This document shows, in pieces, positions 8,914 to 17,655 of a DNA stretch of 64,000 bases; the stretch's first letter is position 1; each line of letters opens with the position of its first letter. The translations under genes were made by a program, and so were the position numbers. Source of the DNA: Pantoea sp. RIT-PI-b (GTDB lineage Bacteria > Pseudomonadota > Gammaproteobacteria > Enterobacterales > Enterobacteriaceae); contig NZ_LGIS01000033.1 of the NCBI RefSeq assembly GCF_001187905.1, forward strand, positions 434,001-498,000, read 5' to 3'. The notes beneath the pieces were generated by a model. That model was given only the letters and a program-made list of their open reading frames with translations. It had not been told where the DNA came from and made no database searches.

Positions 8914-9783
8914 TTACTCGCTGCGCACGGCGAGCAGCGCAGCGAGTTCCGCGGGTGTAGGAAACGCGTTTAGAGTGCCGGTGCGGCTCACCGTGATGGC
9001 AGCAGCCTGGCTGGCGTGCCGCAAGGCAAGGGCATCGGGTTGCACACCGCGTAATAGCGAGGATGCAAGCAGCACGGCGAGGAAGGTATCGCCAGCGCCG
9101 GTGCTGTCCACCGCTTGCACCGGTGTGGCCGGGCAGAAGAGGCGTTGAGCGTCGGTGATGAGCCAGACACCCGCAGCGCCTTGGGTAATGACCAGCGTGT
9201 TAACGCCAGCCGGTTGCAGTAACTCGGCTTCCAGCTGGTTCACCACGGCGATATCGACCAGCGGCCAGAGTTGTGCGAAATCAGGATTGACGGGCGAGGG
9301 ATTGAATACCGTTTTCAGGCCGTTGGCTTTAGCCCACATGAAAAGGAGGCGGGTTTTCTCAACGGAGAAATTACCCTGCTGTAGCAAAATATCGCCGGCC
9401 TGGGCATCGGCTAAATAAGGCAGCATCTGTTCAATGCTTAAGGCATCTGCTGCCGCCGTGGTGGTAATAATGGCATTATCGCCATCGCTACTGTTTAAAA
9501 TAATTGAGGCGTCGCTGTGAGAAGATGAATATTCAGTGGGAAAAAGAGTCAATGTTTCATGTGATATTTTCTCACGCATCCAGCGGCCATTAATATCGTG
9601 ACCGATGGCCGCAATTAATCGTGTGTCGATACCACAGCGAGAAATAACGATCGCCTGATTAGCGCCTTTGCCGCCAATATCCTGCGATGTTTTCACGCCG
9701 TGAATAGACGCGCCTTTTTGCGGCAGATCGCCAATCGACCAGGTTTCATCAACAACAATATTCCCTGCAACATAAATTCGCAT
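8914..9783 (-). CDS. PfkB-family carbohydrate kinase (ribokinase-like)
   Basis: This is a 289-residue cytoplasmic kinase of the PfkB/ribokinase family. It has the N-terminal glycine-rich substrate motif DIGGKGANQAIV (near residue 36) and the C-terminal signature DSTGAGDTFLAV, whose Asp is the catalytic base and whose GAGD forms the anion hole. NPSPVN and LVITQGAAGVW are further family landmarks. It should phosphorylate a pentose- or nucleoside-like compound brought in by the adjacent importers. It is transcribed against its neighbours: its stop is 4 bp from the convergent binding-protein gene. Its start codon overlaps the first possible ATG of the divergent btpA-like gene, so no normal intergenic promoter exists between them. 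Confidence 0.92.
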   Translation of the reverse strand: MRIYVAGNIVVDETWSIGDLPQKGASIHGVKTSQDIGGKGANQAIVISRCGIDTRLIAAIGHDINGRWMREKISHETLTLFPTEYSSSHSDASIILNSSDGDNAIITTTAAADALSIEQMLPYLADAQAGDILLQQGNFSVEKTRLLFMWAKANGLKTVFNPSPVNPDFAQLWPLVDIAVVNQLEAELLQPAGVNTLVITQGAAGVWLITDAQRLFCPATPVQAVDSTGAGDTFLAVLLASSLLRGVQPDALALRHASQAAAITVSRTGTLNAFPTPAELAALLAVRSE

Positions 9784-9811
9784 GATGGTTCTCGTTAATA
9801 AGGTGGAGAAG

Positions 9812-10657
9812 ATGGTTTCTATATCAGCAGGAAAAGTCAGCGCAATTCAAGATATTTTTTCCAGAAAGAAAGCGGTGATTGGCGTGGTGCATTGCGATGC
9901 TTTACCAGGCTCGCCAAAATATCGCGGCAAGCCACTTTCAACAATTATTGAGCGAGCGCTACGCGATGCCGATAATTATATTGCCGGTGGCGTGCACGGT
10001 TTAATTGTGGAGAATCACGGCGATATTCCTTTTGCCAAGCCGGAAGATATTGGCCCGGAAACCGCCGCTTTTATGGCGGTGATAACGGAAAAGATTCGTG
10101 AACGTTTTGGCGTGCCGCTCGGAATTAACGTGCTGGCCAACGCCGCCATTCCCGCCTTCGCCACCGCCTTAGCGGGCGGCGCGGATTTTGTGCGGGTCAA
10201 TCAGTGGGCCAACGCCTATATCGCCAACGAAGGCTTTATTGAAGGTGCCGCGGCGAAAGCGCTGCGTTATCGCAGCCAGCTGCGCGCCGAGCATATTAAG
10301 GTATTTGCCGACAGCCACGTCAAACATGGCAGCCACGCCATTGTCGCCGACCGATCGATTCAGGAACTGACGCGCGATGTGGATTTCTTTGAAGCGGATG
10401 CGGTAATCGCCACCGGGCAGCGCACCGGTGATAGCGCCACGCTAGACGAGATCGACGAAATCCGTGCCGCCACCGAGCTGCCGCTGCTGGTGGGTTCCGG
10501 CGTCACCCCGGCTAACGTGTGTCAGATTCTGGCACGTACTCAGGGCGTGATTGTTGCCAGCACGCTGAAAGTGGATGGCGTGTGGTGGAACGAGGTGGAG
10601 CTTGCACGCGTGAAACACTTTATGTCCGTGGCGCAAGCGGCGCTGGAGGAAGCTTGA
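9812..10657 (+). CDS. BtpA/SgcQ family TIM-barrel protein
   Basis: This ~281-residue protein belongs to the BtpA family (PF03437), which includes cyanobacterial photosystem I biogenesis BtpA and E. coli SgcQ. In heterotrophs it is a predicted TIM-barrel enzyme of sugar or nucleoside catabolism with no proven reaction. Family phrases are GVVHCDALPGSPKY, GVHGLIVENHGDIPF, LGINVLANAAIPAFATA, FVRVNQWANAYIANEG and LLVGSGVTPANV. I chose the ATG at 9812 because it follows AAGGTGGAGAAG, a good Shine-Dalgarno. The ORF also opens at 9782, inside the start of the divergent kinase gene. It leads an operon with tenA-like, ABC transporter and M20 genes; the stop overlaps the tenA start. Confidence 0.88.
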   Translation: MVSISAGKVSAIQDIFSRKKAVIGVVHCDALPGSPKYRGKPLSTIIERALRDADNYIAGGVHGLIVENHGDIPFAKPEDIGPETAAFMAVITEKIRERFGVPLGINVLANAAIPAFATALAGGADFVRVNQWANAYIANEGFIEGAAAKALRYRSQLRAEHIKVFADSHVKHGSHAIVADRSIQELTRDVDFFEADAVIATGQRTGDSATLDEIDEIRAATELPLLVGSGVTPANVCQILARTQGVIVASTLKVDGVWWNEVELARVKHFMSVAQAALEEA

Positions 10658-11316
10658 TGAACAGCTTCACTGACCAGCTTTTGCAGCAGCACCCTGCGTT
10701 ATGGCAGGCGATGCAGCAACATCAGTTTGTGCTGGATATCGAGCGCAACCAGCTACCCGAAACGGCGTTTAAGCGTTATCTGGTGTTTGAAGGCAATTTT
10801 GTCGCCACCGCCATCAATATCTTCGCATTGGCAGTGAGTAAAGCGCCCGACATTCGCCAGCAGCGCTGGTTAATCGGCGTACTCAATGCGCTGGTGGATA
10901 CGCAGATCGCCTGGTTTGAAGAGGTGCTGGCACGGCGCAACATCAATCCGGCGGATTATCCGCATGATGTGCCCGGCGTCACCGCGTTTCGCGATGGCAT
11001 GTTGCAGGTGGCGCAGCAGGGCAGTTTCGCCGAGATCATCACGCTGATGTTTGGCGCCGAGTGGATGTATTACCACTGGTGCGCACGCGTCAGCGCCCAA
11101 CCGCTGCTGGATGACGATATCCGTCGCTGGATCGATATGCATGCTGAAGAGGAGTTTCATCAGCAGGCGCTGTGGCTGAAAACTGAGCTCGACCGCTGTG
11201 CACAGGATCTCAGTGAGGCAGAAAAAAACCGCTTATCCCTGCTCTACGGCCAGGTGCTGCAGTGGGAAATCGATTTCCACAGCGCCGCCTATCTCAGCGC
11301 TGGGGAGGGAAGATGA
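10657..11316 (+). CDS. TenA-family protein (Cys-less, TenA_E-like)
   Basis: This 219-residue all-helical protein belongs to the TenA/thiaminase-II/PqqC superfamily. The start is the ATG overlapping the btpA-like stop (TGATG), preceded by GGAGGAAG; a longer upstream frame merely runs through the neighbouring gene. The catalytic Cys of classical TenA, normally in a PC-x-W-x-Y context, is absent: the aligned stretch reads TLMFGAEWMYYHW. The C-terminal glutamate is kept (LQWEIDFHSAAY). This pattern is that of the TenA_E subgroup, known in plants and bacteria for releasing the aminomethylpyrimidine part of damaged thiamin precursors. In this operon it may act on an N-glycoside or aminopyrimidine; that is inference. 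Confidence 0.85.
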   Translation: MNSFTDQLLQQHPALWQAMQQHQFVLDIERNQLPETAFKRYLVFEGNFVATAINIFALAVSKAPDIRQQRWLIGVLNALVDTQIAWFEEVLARRNINPADYPHDVPGVTAFRDGMLQVAQQGSFAEIITLMFGAEWMYYHWCARVSAQPLLDDDIRRWIDMHAEEEFHQQALWLKTELDRCAQDLSEAEKNRLSLLYGQVLQWEIDFHSAAYLSAGEGR

Positions 11317-12080
11317 CGACGTGTTTTATTGAGGCGCGCAACATCTGCAAACGCTTCGGTGCCTTAACGGCACTTAACCAGGTCAATCTCACCATCCATC
11401 GCGGCGAAGTGCTGGCGCTGCTCGGCGATAACGGTGCCGGTAAATCCACTTTCACCAAAGTGCTGTCAGGCGCTTACAGCGCCAGCGACGGCGAACTGTG
11501 GATTGACGGCCAGGCGGTGAAATTCACCTCGCCGCGCCAGGCATCCGAACACGGCATCGCCACCATTTACCAGGAGCTGGCGTTGGCGGAGAACCTCAGC
11601 ATTGCTGAAAACGTGTTTCTTGGTCGCGAGCTCAAGCGGCGCGTGCTGGGCATTCCTTTTTTACGCCGACGCGAGATGCGTGAGCAGGTCGATCAACTGT
11701 TAAAGGATCTCGACGCGCATATCTCCGATGCCGAAGCCTCGGTCGGCAGTCTCTCCGGCGGACAGCGCCAGGCGGTGGCGATCTGCCGCGCGCTCAACCT
11801 CAACGCGCAGCTGGTGATCATGGATGAGCCAACCGCCGCGCTGGCGGTTGCCGAAACGCAGAAAGTGCTGCAACTAACGCGGCGACTCGCCGAGCGTGGC
11901 TGTGCGGTGGTGTTGATCAGCCACAACATTAGCGATGTGTTCGCGGTAGCCGATCGCATGGTGGTGTTCCGCCGTGGACGAAAAATTGCCGAGCGCCGTC
12001 ACGCCGAAACATCACCCGATGAAATCGTTTCACTGATTACCGGTGCGCATCCCGATGCGCGCGTGTTTGAGAATCAGTAA
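11313..12080 (+). CDS. ABC transporter ATP-binding protein, FrcA type
   Basis: This is a 255-residue single-domain ATPase for a second sugar-type importer. Walker A is GDNGAGKSTFTKVLSG, the signature LSGGQRQAVAICRAL, and Walker B LVIMDEPTAALAV, with VVLISHNISDVF as switch region. It is close in sequence to the ATPase at 5360-6142 (shared GDNGAGKST, LGIPFL and DEPTAALAVAE phrases), so the two systems are paralogous. The start is the ATG within ATGA overlapping the tenA-like stop, preceded by GGGGAGGGAAG. This indicates translational coupling. It pairs with the two permeases at 13083-14977. Confidence 0.93.
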   Translation: MTTCFIEARNICKRFGALTALNQVNLTIHRGEVLALLGDNGAGKSTFTKVLSGAYSASDGELWIDGQAVKFTSPRQASEHGIATIYQELALAENLSIAENVFLGRELKRRVLGIPFLRRREMREQVDQLLKDLDAHISDAEASVGSLSGGQRQAVAICRALNLNAQLVIMDEPTAALAVAETQKVLQLTRRLAERGCAVVLISHNISDVFAVADRMVVFRRGRKIAERRHAETSPDEIVSLITGAHPDARVFENQ

Positions 12081-12111
12081 TTGTTATGCCATTAACCCAG
12101 GGGAAATAAAC

Positions 12112-13083
12112 ATGCGTCGACTCACTACTGCAGTCTGTTCTCTCTCATTACTGTTTTCAGGTTTTGCCCTCGCCGCTGAGAAAGTGGCCTTTGTGCCGCA
12201 AATTATCGGTATTCCCTATTTTCAGGCGATGGAAGCGGGCGGTAAACGCGCGGCCAGCGATCTGGGCGTCGAGTTTGTCTATAGCGGTCCGGTAGATACC
12301 AATCCGATGGATCAACTGCAGATCGTGCAGAACCTGATTGCGCAGAAGGTCAACGCGATCGGCATCAGCGTGCTCGATGCTTCCAGCATCGCGCCGGTGC
12401 TGGCGCAGGCGAAAGCGAATAATGTGCACTTGTTTACCAGCGACAGTGATGCGCCTGACAGCGGACGCCCGGTGTATGTCGCACAGGCTACCGATCAAGG
12501 TTTGGGCGAAACCATCATTGATGAAATGGTCAAACGCGTCGGCGATCGCGGCAAGATCGGCATCGTGTCCGGTGAAGCCACGGCCTCTAACCTCAACAGC
12601 TGGATTGGTTTTATGCAGCAGCGGGTGAAAAGCAAATATCCCAACATCACCTTGCTAAAACCGCAGTATGCCGGCGGTTCGGCCAGCCGCGCGGCACAGA
12701 TCGCCACCGATTTAATGTCAGCTAATCCGGATATTAAAGGCCTGATCGCCATGGCATCGACCACCTGTCCGGGCGTGGCGCAGGCGATTGAGACCGCCGG
12801 TAAAAATGGCAAGGTCATCGGCAGCGGTTTCTGCAGCCCGAACACCGCGCGCGCCTATCTGAAAAGCGGAGCCTTTGGTTACACCGTGCTGTGGGATCCG
12901 GAAAAACTCGGCTATCTCACGGTGTGGGCCGGTAAACAGCTGATTGATGGTAAAGCCTTCAGCGCCGAGAACCGCGTGCCGGGCTTCACCGAGCCGGTGA
13001 AGTTTGACAGCAAAACCGGCGTACTGCTGCTGGGAGCGCCGGCGGTATTTACCAAAGAGAATGTCGATCAGTTCAAATTCTAA
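12112..13083 (+). CDS. Sugar ABC transporter periplasmic binding protein
   Basis: This 323-residue exported binding protein of the RbsB/LsrB superfamily has a signal peptide MRRLTTAVCSLSLLFSGFALAA with cleavage predicted after the alanines. The mature domain has VAFVPQIIGIPYFQAMEAGGKRAA, PVDTNPMDQLQIVQNLIAQKV and ISVLDASSIAPVLAQA, then VSGEATASNLNSW and IKGLIAMASTTCPGVAQAIE. These resemble autoinducer-2/rhamnose-type binding proteins (LsrB, RhaS) more than RbsB. AGGGGA lies upstream of the ATG at 12112, which I prefer over an in-frame ATG at 12043 inside the ATPase gene. The stop overlaps the first permease's earliest ATG. Confidence 0.92.
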   Translation: MRRLTTAVCSLSLLFSGFALAAEKVAFVPQIIGIPYFQAMEAGGKRAASDLGVEFVYSGPVDTNPMDQLQIVQNLIAQKVNAIGISVLDASSIAPVLAQAKANNVHLFTSDSDAPDSGRPVYVAQATDQGLGETIIDEMVKRVGDRGKIGIVSGEATASNLNSWIGFMQQRVKSKYPNITLLKPQYAGGSASRAAQIATDLMSANPDIKGLIAMASTTCPGVAQAIETAGKNGKVIGSGFCSPNTARAYLKSGAFGYTVLWDPEKLGYLTVWAGKQLIDGKAFSAENRVPGFTEPVKFDSKTGVLLLGAPAVFTKENVDQFKF

Positions 13084-14036
13084 TGGGGATGCGCATGCAT
13101 ATGACTTCACGGGAGATCGCCTTGCTGGCGATTGCCCTGTTCGCCAGCGCCGGCTTCTCCTGGTTCTCACCCTGGTTCGCCACGCTCGATAACCTGCTTA
13201 CCATCCTGCGCAACAGCAGCGAGCTGCTGTTAATAGCGCTGGGTATGACGCTGGTGATCGCCATGGGCGGCGTGGATGTTTCTGTCGGCGTGGTGATGGG
13301 CGTAGCGGCGTGGGCGGTTGGCCAATTGCTGCTGGCCAACTCGCCTTGGCTGGCGGCGCTGGCGGGGCCGTTACTTGGATTGGGGTTGGGTTTGATCACC
13401 GCGCTGGTGGTGGTGATGGGCCGCATTCCGGCGATTGTCGGCACGCTCGGTTTGTTCGGCGTGTGGCGCACCGGGCTGTTTGCGCTGCTGGGTGGACAGT
13501 GGTTATCCGGGCTGCCCGGCAACCTGAGCAGCGGCTTAATGCACGCCTTTTTGGGCGTACCGGTAATGGCGTGGATCATCGTGTTGGTGTGGGCCAGCGT
13601 ATGGCTGATGCTGCGCCACACACCGTACGGTTTGTGGCTATTGGCGGCAGGCAACTCTGAGGAAAAAGCCCGACTGGCGGGCATTCCGGTCACTCAGGTG
13701 CGCATCGCTACCTTCATGATCAGCGGTTTGCTGTGTGGCATCGCGGCAACCTGCTATATCGCCACCTATCGCAATGTCGAAATGACGGTGGGCGGCAGTC
13801 TGGCGCTGGAAGCCATCGCCGCAGTGGTGCTGGGCGGCACGCGCATTACCGGCGGCTCCTGCAGTTTATTGGGCACACTGCTCGGTGTGTTGCTGCTGCG
13901 CATTCTGCAAAACGGTTTGCTGCTGGTGGGGATTCCATCGCTGTGGCAAACGGTGGTGACCGGCGCAGTGTTGCTTATCGTATTGAGCAGTGAAGCGGCG
14001 AGTGGGCGAGTGTTGGCATTCAGGAGGATCGCATGA
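13083..14036 (+). CDS. ABC transporter permease 1, RbsC/LsrC type
   Basis: This ~317-residue integral membrane protein of the BPD_transp_2 family has phrases ALGMTLVIAMGGVDVSVGVVMG, GRIPAIVGTLGLFGVWR and LAAGNSEEKARLAGIPVTQVR, the last being the ATPase-coupling loop, followed by AIAAVVLGGTRITGGSCSLLG. Several Met codons crowd the start (13083, 13089, 13095, 13101); the third has the best-placed GGGGA. It forms a heterodimeric channel with the next gene, an arrangement seen in LsrCD and RhaPQ transporters, which agrees with the LsrB/RhaS-like binding protein. The stop overlaps the second permease start by 4 bp. Confidence 0.93.
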   Translation: MGMRMHMTSREIALLAIALFASAGFSWFSPWFATLDNLLTILRNSSELLLIALGMTLVIAMGGVDVSVGVVMGVAAWAVGQLLLANSPWLAALAGPLLGLGLGLITALVVVMGRIPAIVGTLGLFGVWRTGLFALLGGQWLSGLPGNLSSGLMHAFLGVPVMAWIIVLVWASVWLMLRHTPYGLWLLAAGNSEEKARLAGIPVTQVRIATFMISGLLCGIAATCYIATYRNVEMTVGGSLALEAIAAVVLGGTRITGGSCSLLGTLLGVLLLRILQNGLLLVGIPSLWQTVVTGAVLLIVLSSEAASGRVLAFRRIA

Positions 14037-14977
14037 CCTGGTGGCGCAAATCTCCCGACTTATCCTTGCTGAGCGCGCTATGGCTGCTGTTGGCCATCGG
14101 TATCGTGCTGGTGTTGCCGCAAATGCTGGCTTCCTGGTCGATCACCTCGATCCTGCAGTTCGCCACGTTGCTGTCACTGGTGGCGCTCGGCCAATCGTTA
14201 GTGGTGATGACCGGTGGTGGTGGCATCGATCTCTCGGTGGGCGGCAACGTTTCGCTCTCGGCGGTGATCGGCATGCTGGCGCTCGATCAGGGCATTAATC
14301 CGCTTTGGCTGCCGCTGATTTGCCTGATAACCGGCACGCTAGCGGGTGCGCTCAACGGCTGGCTGATCGCGCGGCTGCGTCTTTGGCCGCTGATCGTCAC
14401 GCTGGGCAGCTTCTATCTGTTTTCCGGACTGGCGCTGGCGCTGACCGGCGGCGCCGCGCTTGCCGGTGTTCCAACGGCGTTAACCCAATGGGGGCGCGGC
14501 ACGCAGTTCTTCATCCCACTACCGTTTCTCACCTGCGTCATTCCGGCTTTCCTTATTGCCTGGCTGATTCTGAGCAAAAGCGCGTGGGGGAAATGGATTT
14601 ACGCCTGTGGCTTCAATGAACACGCCACGCGCTTAGTCGGCATTCCTGTCGATCGTCTGCGCTTGCTCGCCTACTGCCTGAGCGGCTTGCTGGCGGGCTG
14701 CGCAGGATTCGTCTCACTGACCTGGTTAGGCAGTGCGCGTCCGGAAATTGGCGTCAATCTGGAACTCGAATCCCTTACCGCGGCTCTGCTCGGCGGCGTG
14801 GCGATCTTTGGCGGGCGCGGCAGCGTGATCGGCGTATTAGCCGCCGCGCTGATGCTGGTGACGATCAAAACCTGCATGTTACAGCTGGGGTTAAACAGCG
14901 TCTGGCAACTGGGCGTGGTGGGCATTTTGTTGATTATGGTGTTGATGGCACAACGACTTTTTATCTATCGGAGATAA
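14033..14977 (+). CDS. ABC transporter permease 2, RbsC/LsrD type
   Basis: This 314-residue second permease of the same importer is an inner-membrane protein with about nine hydrophobic stretches. Landmarks are LGQSLVVMTGGGGIDLSVGGNVSL, GALNGWLIARLRLWPLIVTLGSFY, the coupling loop ACGFNEHATRLVGIPVDRLRL, and TAALLGGVAIFGGRGSVIG. The start overlaps the previous stop in an ATGA, with AGGAGG upstream. It is followed after 3 bp by the M20 gene, so the operon runs from btpA to the M20 gene without a gap. Confidence 0.93.
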   Translation: MTWWRKSPDLSLLSALWLLLAIGIVLVLPQMLASWSITSILQFATLLSLVALGQSLVVMTGGGGIDLSVGGNVSLSAVIGMLALDQGINPLWLPLICLITGTLAGALNGWLIARLRLWPLIVTLGSFYLFSGLALALTGGAALAGVPTALTQWGRGTQFFIPLPFLTCVIPAFLIAWLILSKSAWGKWIYACGFNEHATRLVGIPVDRLRLLAYCLSGLLAGCAGFVSLTWLGSARPEIGVNLELESLTAALLGGVAIFGGRGSVIGVLAAALMLVTIKTCMLQLGLNSVWQLGVVGILLIMVLMAQRLFIYRR

Positions 14978-14980
14978 CCA

Positions 14981-16303
14981 ATGAATCTGACCGAACACAT
15001 TAGCGCGCACGTTGATGCGAGCGCAGAACGCATCGCGCAAACCCTGTGCGATCTGCTGGCGTTTCCCTCTATCGTGAAAGTTGATCCGCGTGAAGCCGGA
15101 CCGGGCGAGCGCGATTGCCAGCTTTATCTGCAGCAACGTCTTGCATCGCTAGGCATGGAGACCGATTTATGGGATCCCGACGGCCCAGCCCTGTACGCCA
15201 AATATCAGGGCCGACCGGGCGCCAATAAGGGCCGCACCTTTGAAGGCCGACCTAATCTCGGCGGCACGTTAGCGGGCGCGGGCGGCGGCAAATCGCTGAT
15301 GCTCACCGGCCACATTGATGTGGTCCCGCCAGGCCCGCCGGAACATTGGCACACCGATCCCTTCGTACCGCAGATCAAAAACGCGGCGGTTTATGGTCGC
15401 GGCGCAGTAGATATGAAAGGGGGCGTCGCCTGCATGTTGATGGCGGTGGAGCTGTTGCAGGATCTCAATATTCGTCTGGCGGGCGACGTGGTATTTACCA
15501 CCGTGGTCGATGAAGAGATTGGCGGCATGGGCTCGCTGGCGATGGTCGATCGCGGATTTAAAGCCGATGCCGGCATCATGACCGAGCCGACCGCCAACCG
15601 TATTTCGCCGATTTGCCATGGCATTCTGTGGGGCCGCATTATCCTCGACGGCATTGGCGGCCACGCCGAACTCACGCCAAACAGCTGGGACAGCAGCGGT
15701 CCGGTTGATGCGGTGATGCTGTGTCGGCAGATGCTGGATGGCCTCGATGTGCTCAATCGCCGCTGGCAGACGCAGCCGAGCAAAAATCATCCGCTGATGG
15801 AACTGCCCAACCAGATTATCGTGACGCAGCTGAAAGTCGGTGAACACCCGGCCTCGATAGCCGGGCGCGCAGAGATTGTCATTGATGTGCAGTATCTGCC
15901 AGCTGAGAAGGATGAGATGGGGCTGGGCGGCAACGTTAAAAAAGAGATTGAAGCGCACGTTGCCAGGGTTTGCGCGCTCGATCCCTATCTGGCAAAGCAT
16001 CCGGCTAAAATCGAGTGGATTCTGGATGCCGATTGTGCAGAAATCGCGGCGGAGCATCCGTTTGTTACCGCCTTCCAGCAGGGCGTGACCGATGCGGCAC
16101 TGAATCCGCAGCTGGCGGGGTTCGGCGCGCACAGCGATATTGGTTTACCGAGTACGCTGGGCCAGACGCCAACAGTGAACTTTGGCCCGGGCGATCCAGC
16201 GATGTCGCACCAGCCCAACGAACACGTACCGATTGCCGATCTTGTGGCGTGCACCAAGGCGATTGCGTTGACGTTAGTGCGCTGGTGTGGCGTGGCATCG
16301 TAG
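14981..16303 (+). CDS. M20 family metallohydrolase (ArgE/DapE type), second copy
   Basis: This is a 440-residue zinc-dependent deacylase or peptidase. It carries LMLTGHIDVVPPG (His/Asp), YGRGAVDMKGG (bridging Asp), TTVVDEEIGGMG (catalytic Glu pair), IMTEPT, and C-terminal FGPGDPAMSHQPNEHVPI with the His ligand. The lid or dimerisation segment GIGGHAELTP is present. It is longer than the M20 protein at 1371-2489 and carries an extra segment (YAKYQGRPGANKGRTFEG, near residue 70) before the first zinc motif. It ends the rightward operon; both ends of this locus therefore carry an M20 enzyme, suggesting two successive or alternative acyl-removal steps on related substrates. Confidence 0.9.
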   Translation: MNLTEHISAHVDASAERIAQTLCDLLAFPSIVKVDPREAGPGERDCQLYLQQRLASLGMETDLWDPDGPALYAKYQGRPGANKGRTFEGRPNLGGTLAGAGGGKSLMLTGHIDVVPPGPPEHWHTDPFVPQIKNAAVYGRGAVDMKGGVACMLMAVELLQDLNIRLAGDVVFTTVVDEEIGGMGSLAMVDRGFKADAGIMTEPTANRISPICHGILWGRIILDGIGGHAELTPNSWDSSGPVDAVMLCRQMLDGLDVLNRRWQTQPSKNHPLMELPNQIIVTQLKVGEHPASIAGRAEIVIDVQYLPAEKDEMGLGGNVKKEIEAHVARVCALDPYLAKHPAKIEWILDADCAEIAAEHPFVTAFQQGVTDAALNPQLAGFGAHSDIGLPSTLGQTPTVNFGPGDPAMSHQPNEHVPIADLVACTKAIALTLVRWCGVAS

Positions 16304-16323
16304 GCTCGCCATCAGGAACGCCT

Positions 16324-17457
16324 CTAAGCAGAAAGGGCGGATTTGCCCACGGAAGTGAAGATGGCGTCATCCTGCGGCGTGTGGATGCGACCGCACAGCA
16401 CATTGCGTAGGTGACGTTGTAACGGATGGTGGCGCGTTAAGGCGTGATTGCCGATGCTCTCCACCATCAGCTGCACGCTGCGAATGGCGTTTTCGGTCAC
16501 CACCTGTTTGATTTGTGCGGCATGTCCACTGGCGATGTGGCCGTGTGCGGCGCTGCTCAGCAGGGTTTGATTGGTGAACAGCAGTGTATCGATGCGACCC
16601 ACCAGCTCATGAAAGCGCGGCAGCGAAGCCAGTGGCGCGCCCAGATTGGCAGGCGCCCGCTGCTGTAAAAAGGTGATAAACCAGTCACGCGCGCTCTGCG
16701 CAATCGCGTCGTACAGCGAGCCGAGCAGCACCGCCATCCACAGCGTTTCCTCTTCATTCAGGCCGGCTCGCGGCTCGCTCCACTGCGCCACGTTAACCGC
16801 GTGGTCAAGCGGGATCAGCACGTCATCCAGCACCACGCGATGGCTGCAGGTGCCCCGCATGCCGAGATGATCCCACTCATCGATAATCGTAATGCCAGGC
16901 GCGTGGGCGGGCACCAGATAGCCGCCGACCAGCGGATCGGCATCATCGCTGCTGGCCCAAACCAGCATCCAGCTCAGCCCATAGCTGCCGGTGGAGTAAA
17001 TCTTCTCGCCGCTGATGCGCCAGCCCTCAGATGTGCGGCGGGCGCGGGTGGCGGGCAATCCGCCGCGCGCCGGCGTGCCCAACTCGGGTTCGACGCGCAG
17101 TGCATTGATCAACGCACCTTCAGCAATCACGCTCGCCGCCACTTTGCGCCGTATTGCTTCCGGCCAGCTTGAGGTGTCGTCGAGGCGACGTATATGGAGG
17201 TACTGCATGATGAGGATTAGCGCGGCGGAAGGTTCACCGCGTGCCACCGCCTGCACAATCGTCTGGCAATCAATCAGGTTTCCGCCGCCACCACCTAATT
17301 CAAGCGGCAATGCAAAATGCAGCAAACCCTGTTGCTGCAATACGCTGAATGCCGCTTTAGGGAATTCGCCGCTGCGATCAACCTGTTCGGCATCTTTTTC
17401 TAACGCGCGGGTGACCACCGGCAATATTTCAGCCAGGAACGGCAGGTTATTTGCCAT
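16324..17457 (-). CDS. Acyl-CoA-dehydrogenase-like flavoprotein (SfnC/DszC-type oxidoreductase)
   Basis: This ~377-residue flavoprotein has the acyl-CoA dehydrogenase fold. It has an N-terminal helical domain with LHFALPLELGGGGGNLIDCQ, a middle beta domain with WRISGEKIYSTGSYGLSWMLVWA and WDHLGMRGTCSHRVVLDDVLIP, and a C-terminal helical bundle. Members of this type next to sulfonate transport genes usually act as FMNH2-dependent monooxygenases in organosulfur use (SfnB/SfnC/DszC) rather than in fatty-acid oxidation, and no CoA-pathway genes are nearby. I chose the ATG at 17457 (MANNLPFLAEI), which has AGAGGAA about 10 bases upstream. The frame opens 28 codons earlier without support. It diverges from the binding-protein gene at 17656. 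Confidence 0.85.
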   Translation of the reverse strand: MANNLPFLAEILPVVTRALEKDAEQVDRSGEFPKAAFSVLQQQGLLHFALPLELGGGGGNLIDCQTIVQAVARGEPSAALILIMQYLHIRRLDDTSSWPEAIRRKVAASVIAEGALINALRVEPELGTPARGGLPATRARRTSEGWRISGEKIYSTGSYGLSWMLVWASSDDADPLVGGYLVPAHAPGITIIDEWDHLGMRGTCSHRVVLDDVLIPLDHAVNVAQWSEPRAGLNEEETLWMAVLLGSLYDAIAQSARDWFITFLQQRAPANLGAPLASLPRFHELVGRIDTLLFTNQTLLSSAAHGHIASGHAAQIKQVVTENAIRSVQLMVESIGNHALTRHHPLQRHLRNVLCGRIHTPQDDAIFTSVGKSALSA

Positions 17458-17655
17458 GCGTAAATAATTCCTCTGTGCAATAAGCATTAATTGTTTACTT
17501 TTCCTTTGTAACTGTAAAAGCAATAAAGCGGGTATAGACATGCGTAATCGGCATAATTGCGCCGCCGTTTGAGGTGTTAATTTGCAATGGCTGTTTCTGC
17601 GTATCGCATTAATTAGGGTTAACCCTTCACCTGCATATTTTTTTGGAGTTATTTA

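Noticed and set aside
16324-17457. Beta-oxidation acyl-CoA dehydrogenase
   Set aside because: No fatty-acid genes nearby; organosulfur neighbours favour an SfnC/DszC-type flavoprotein.
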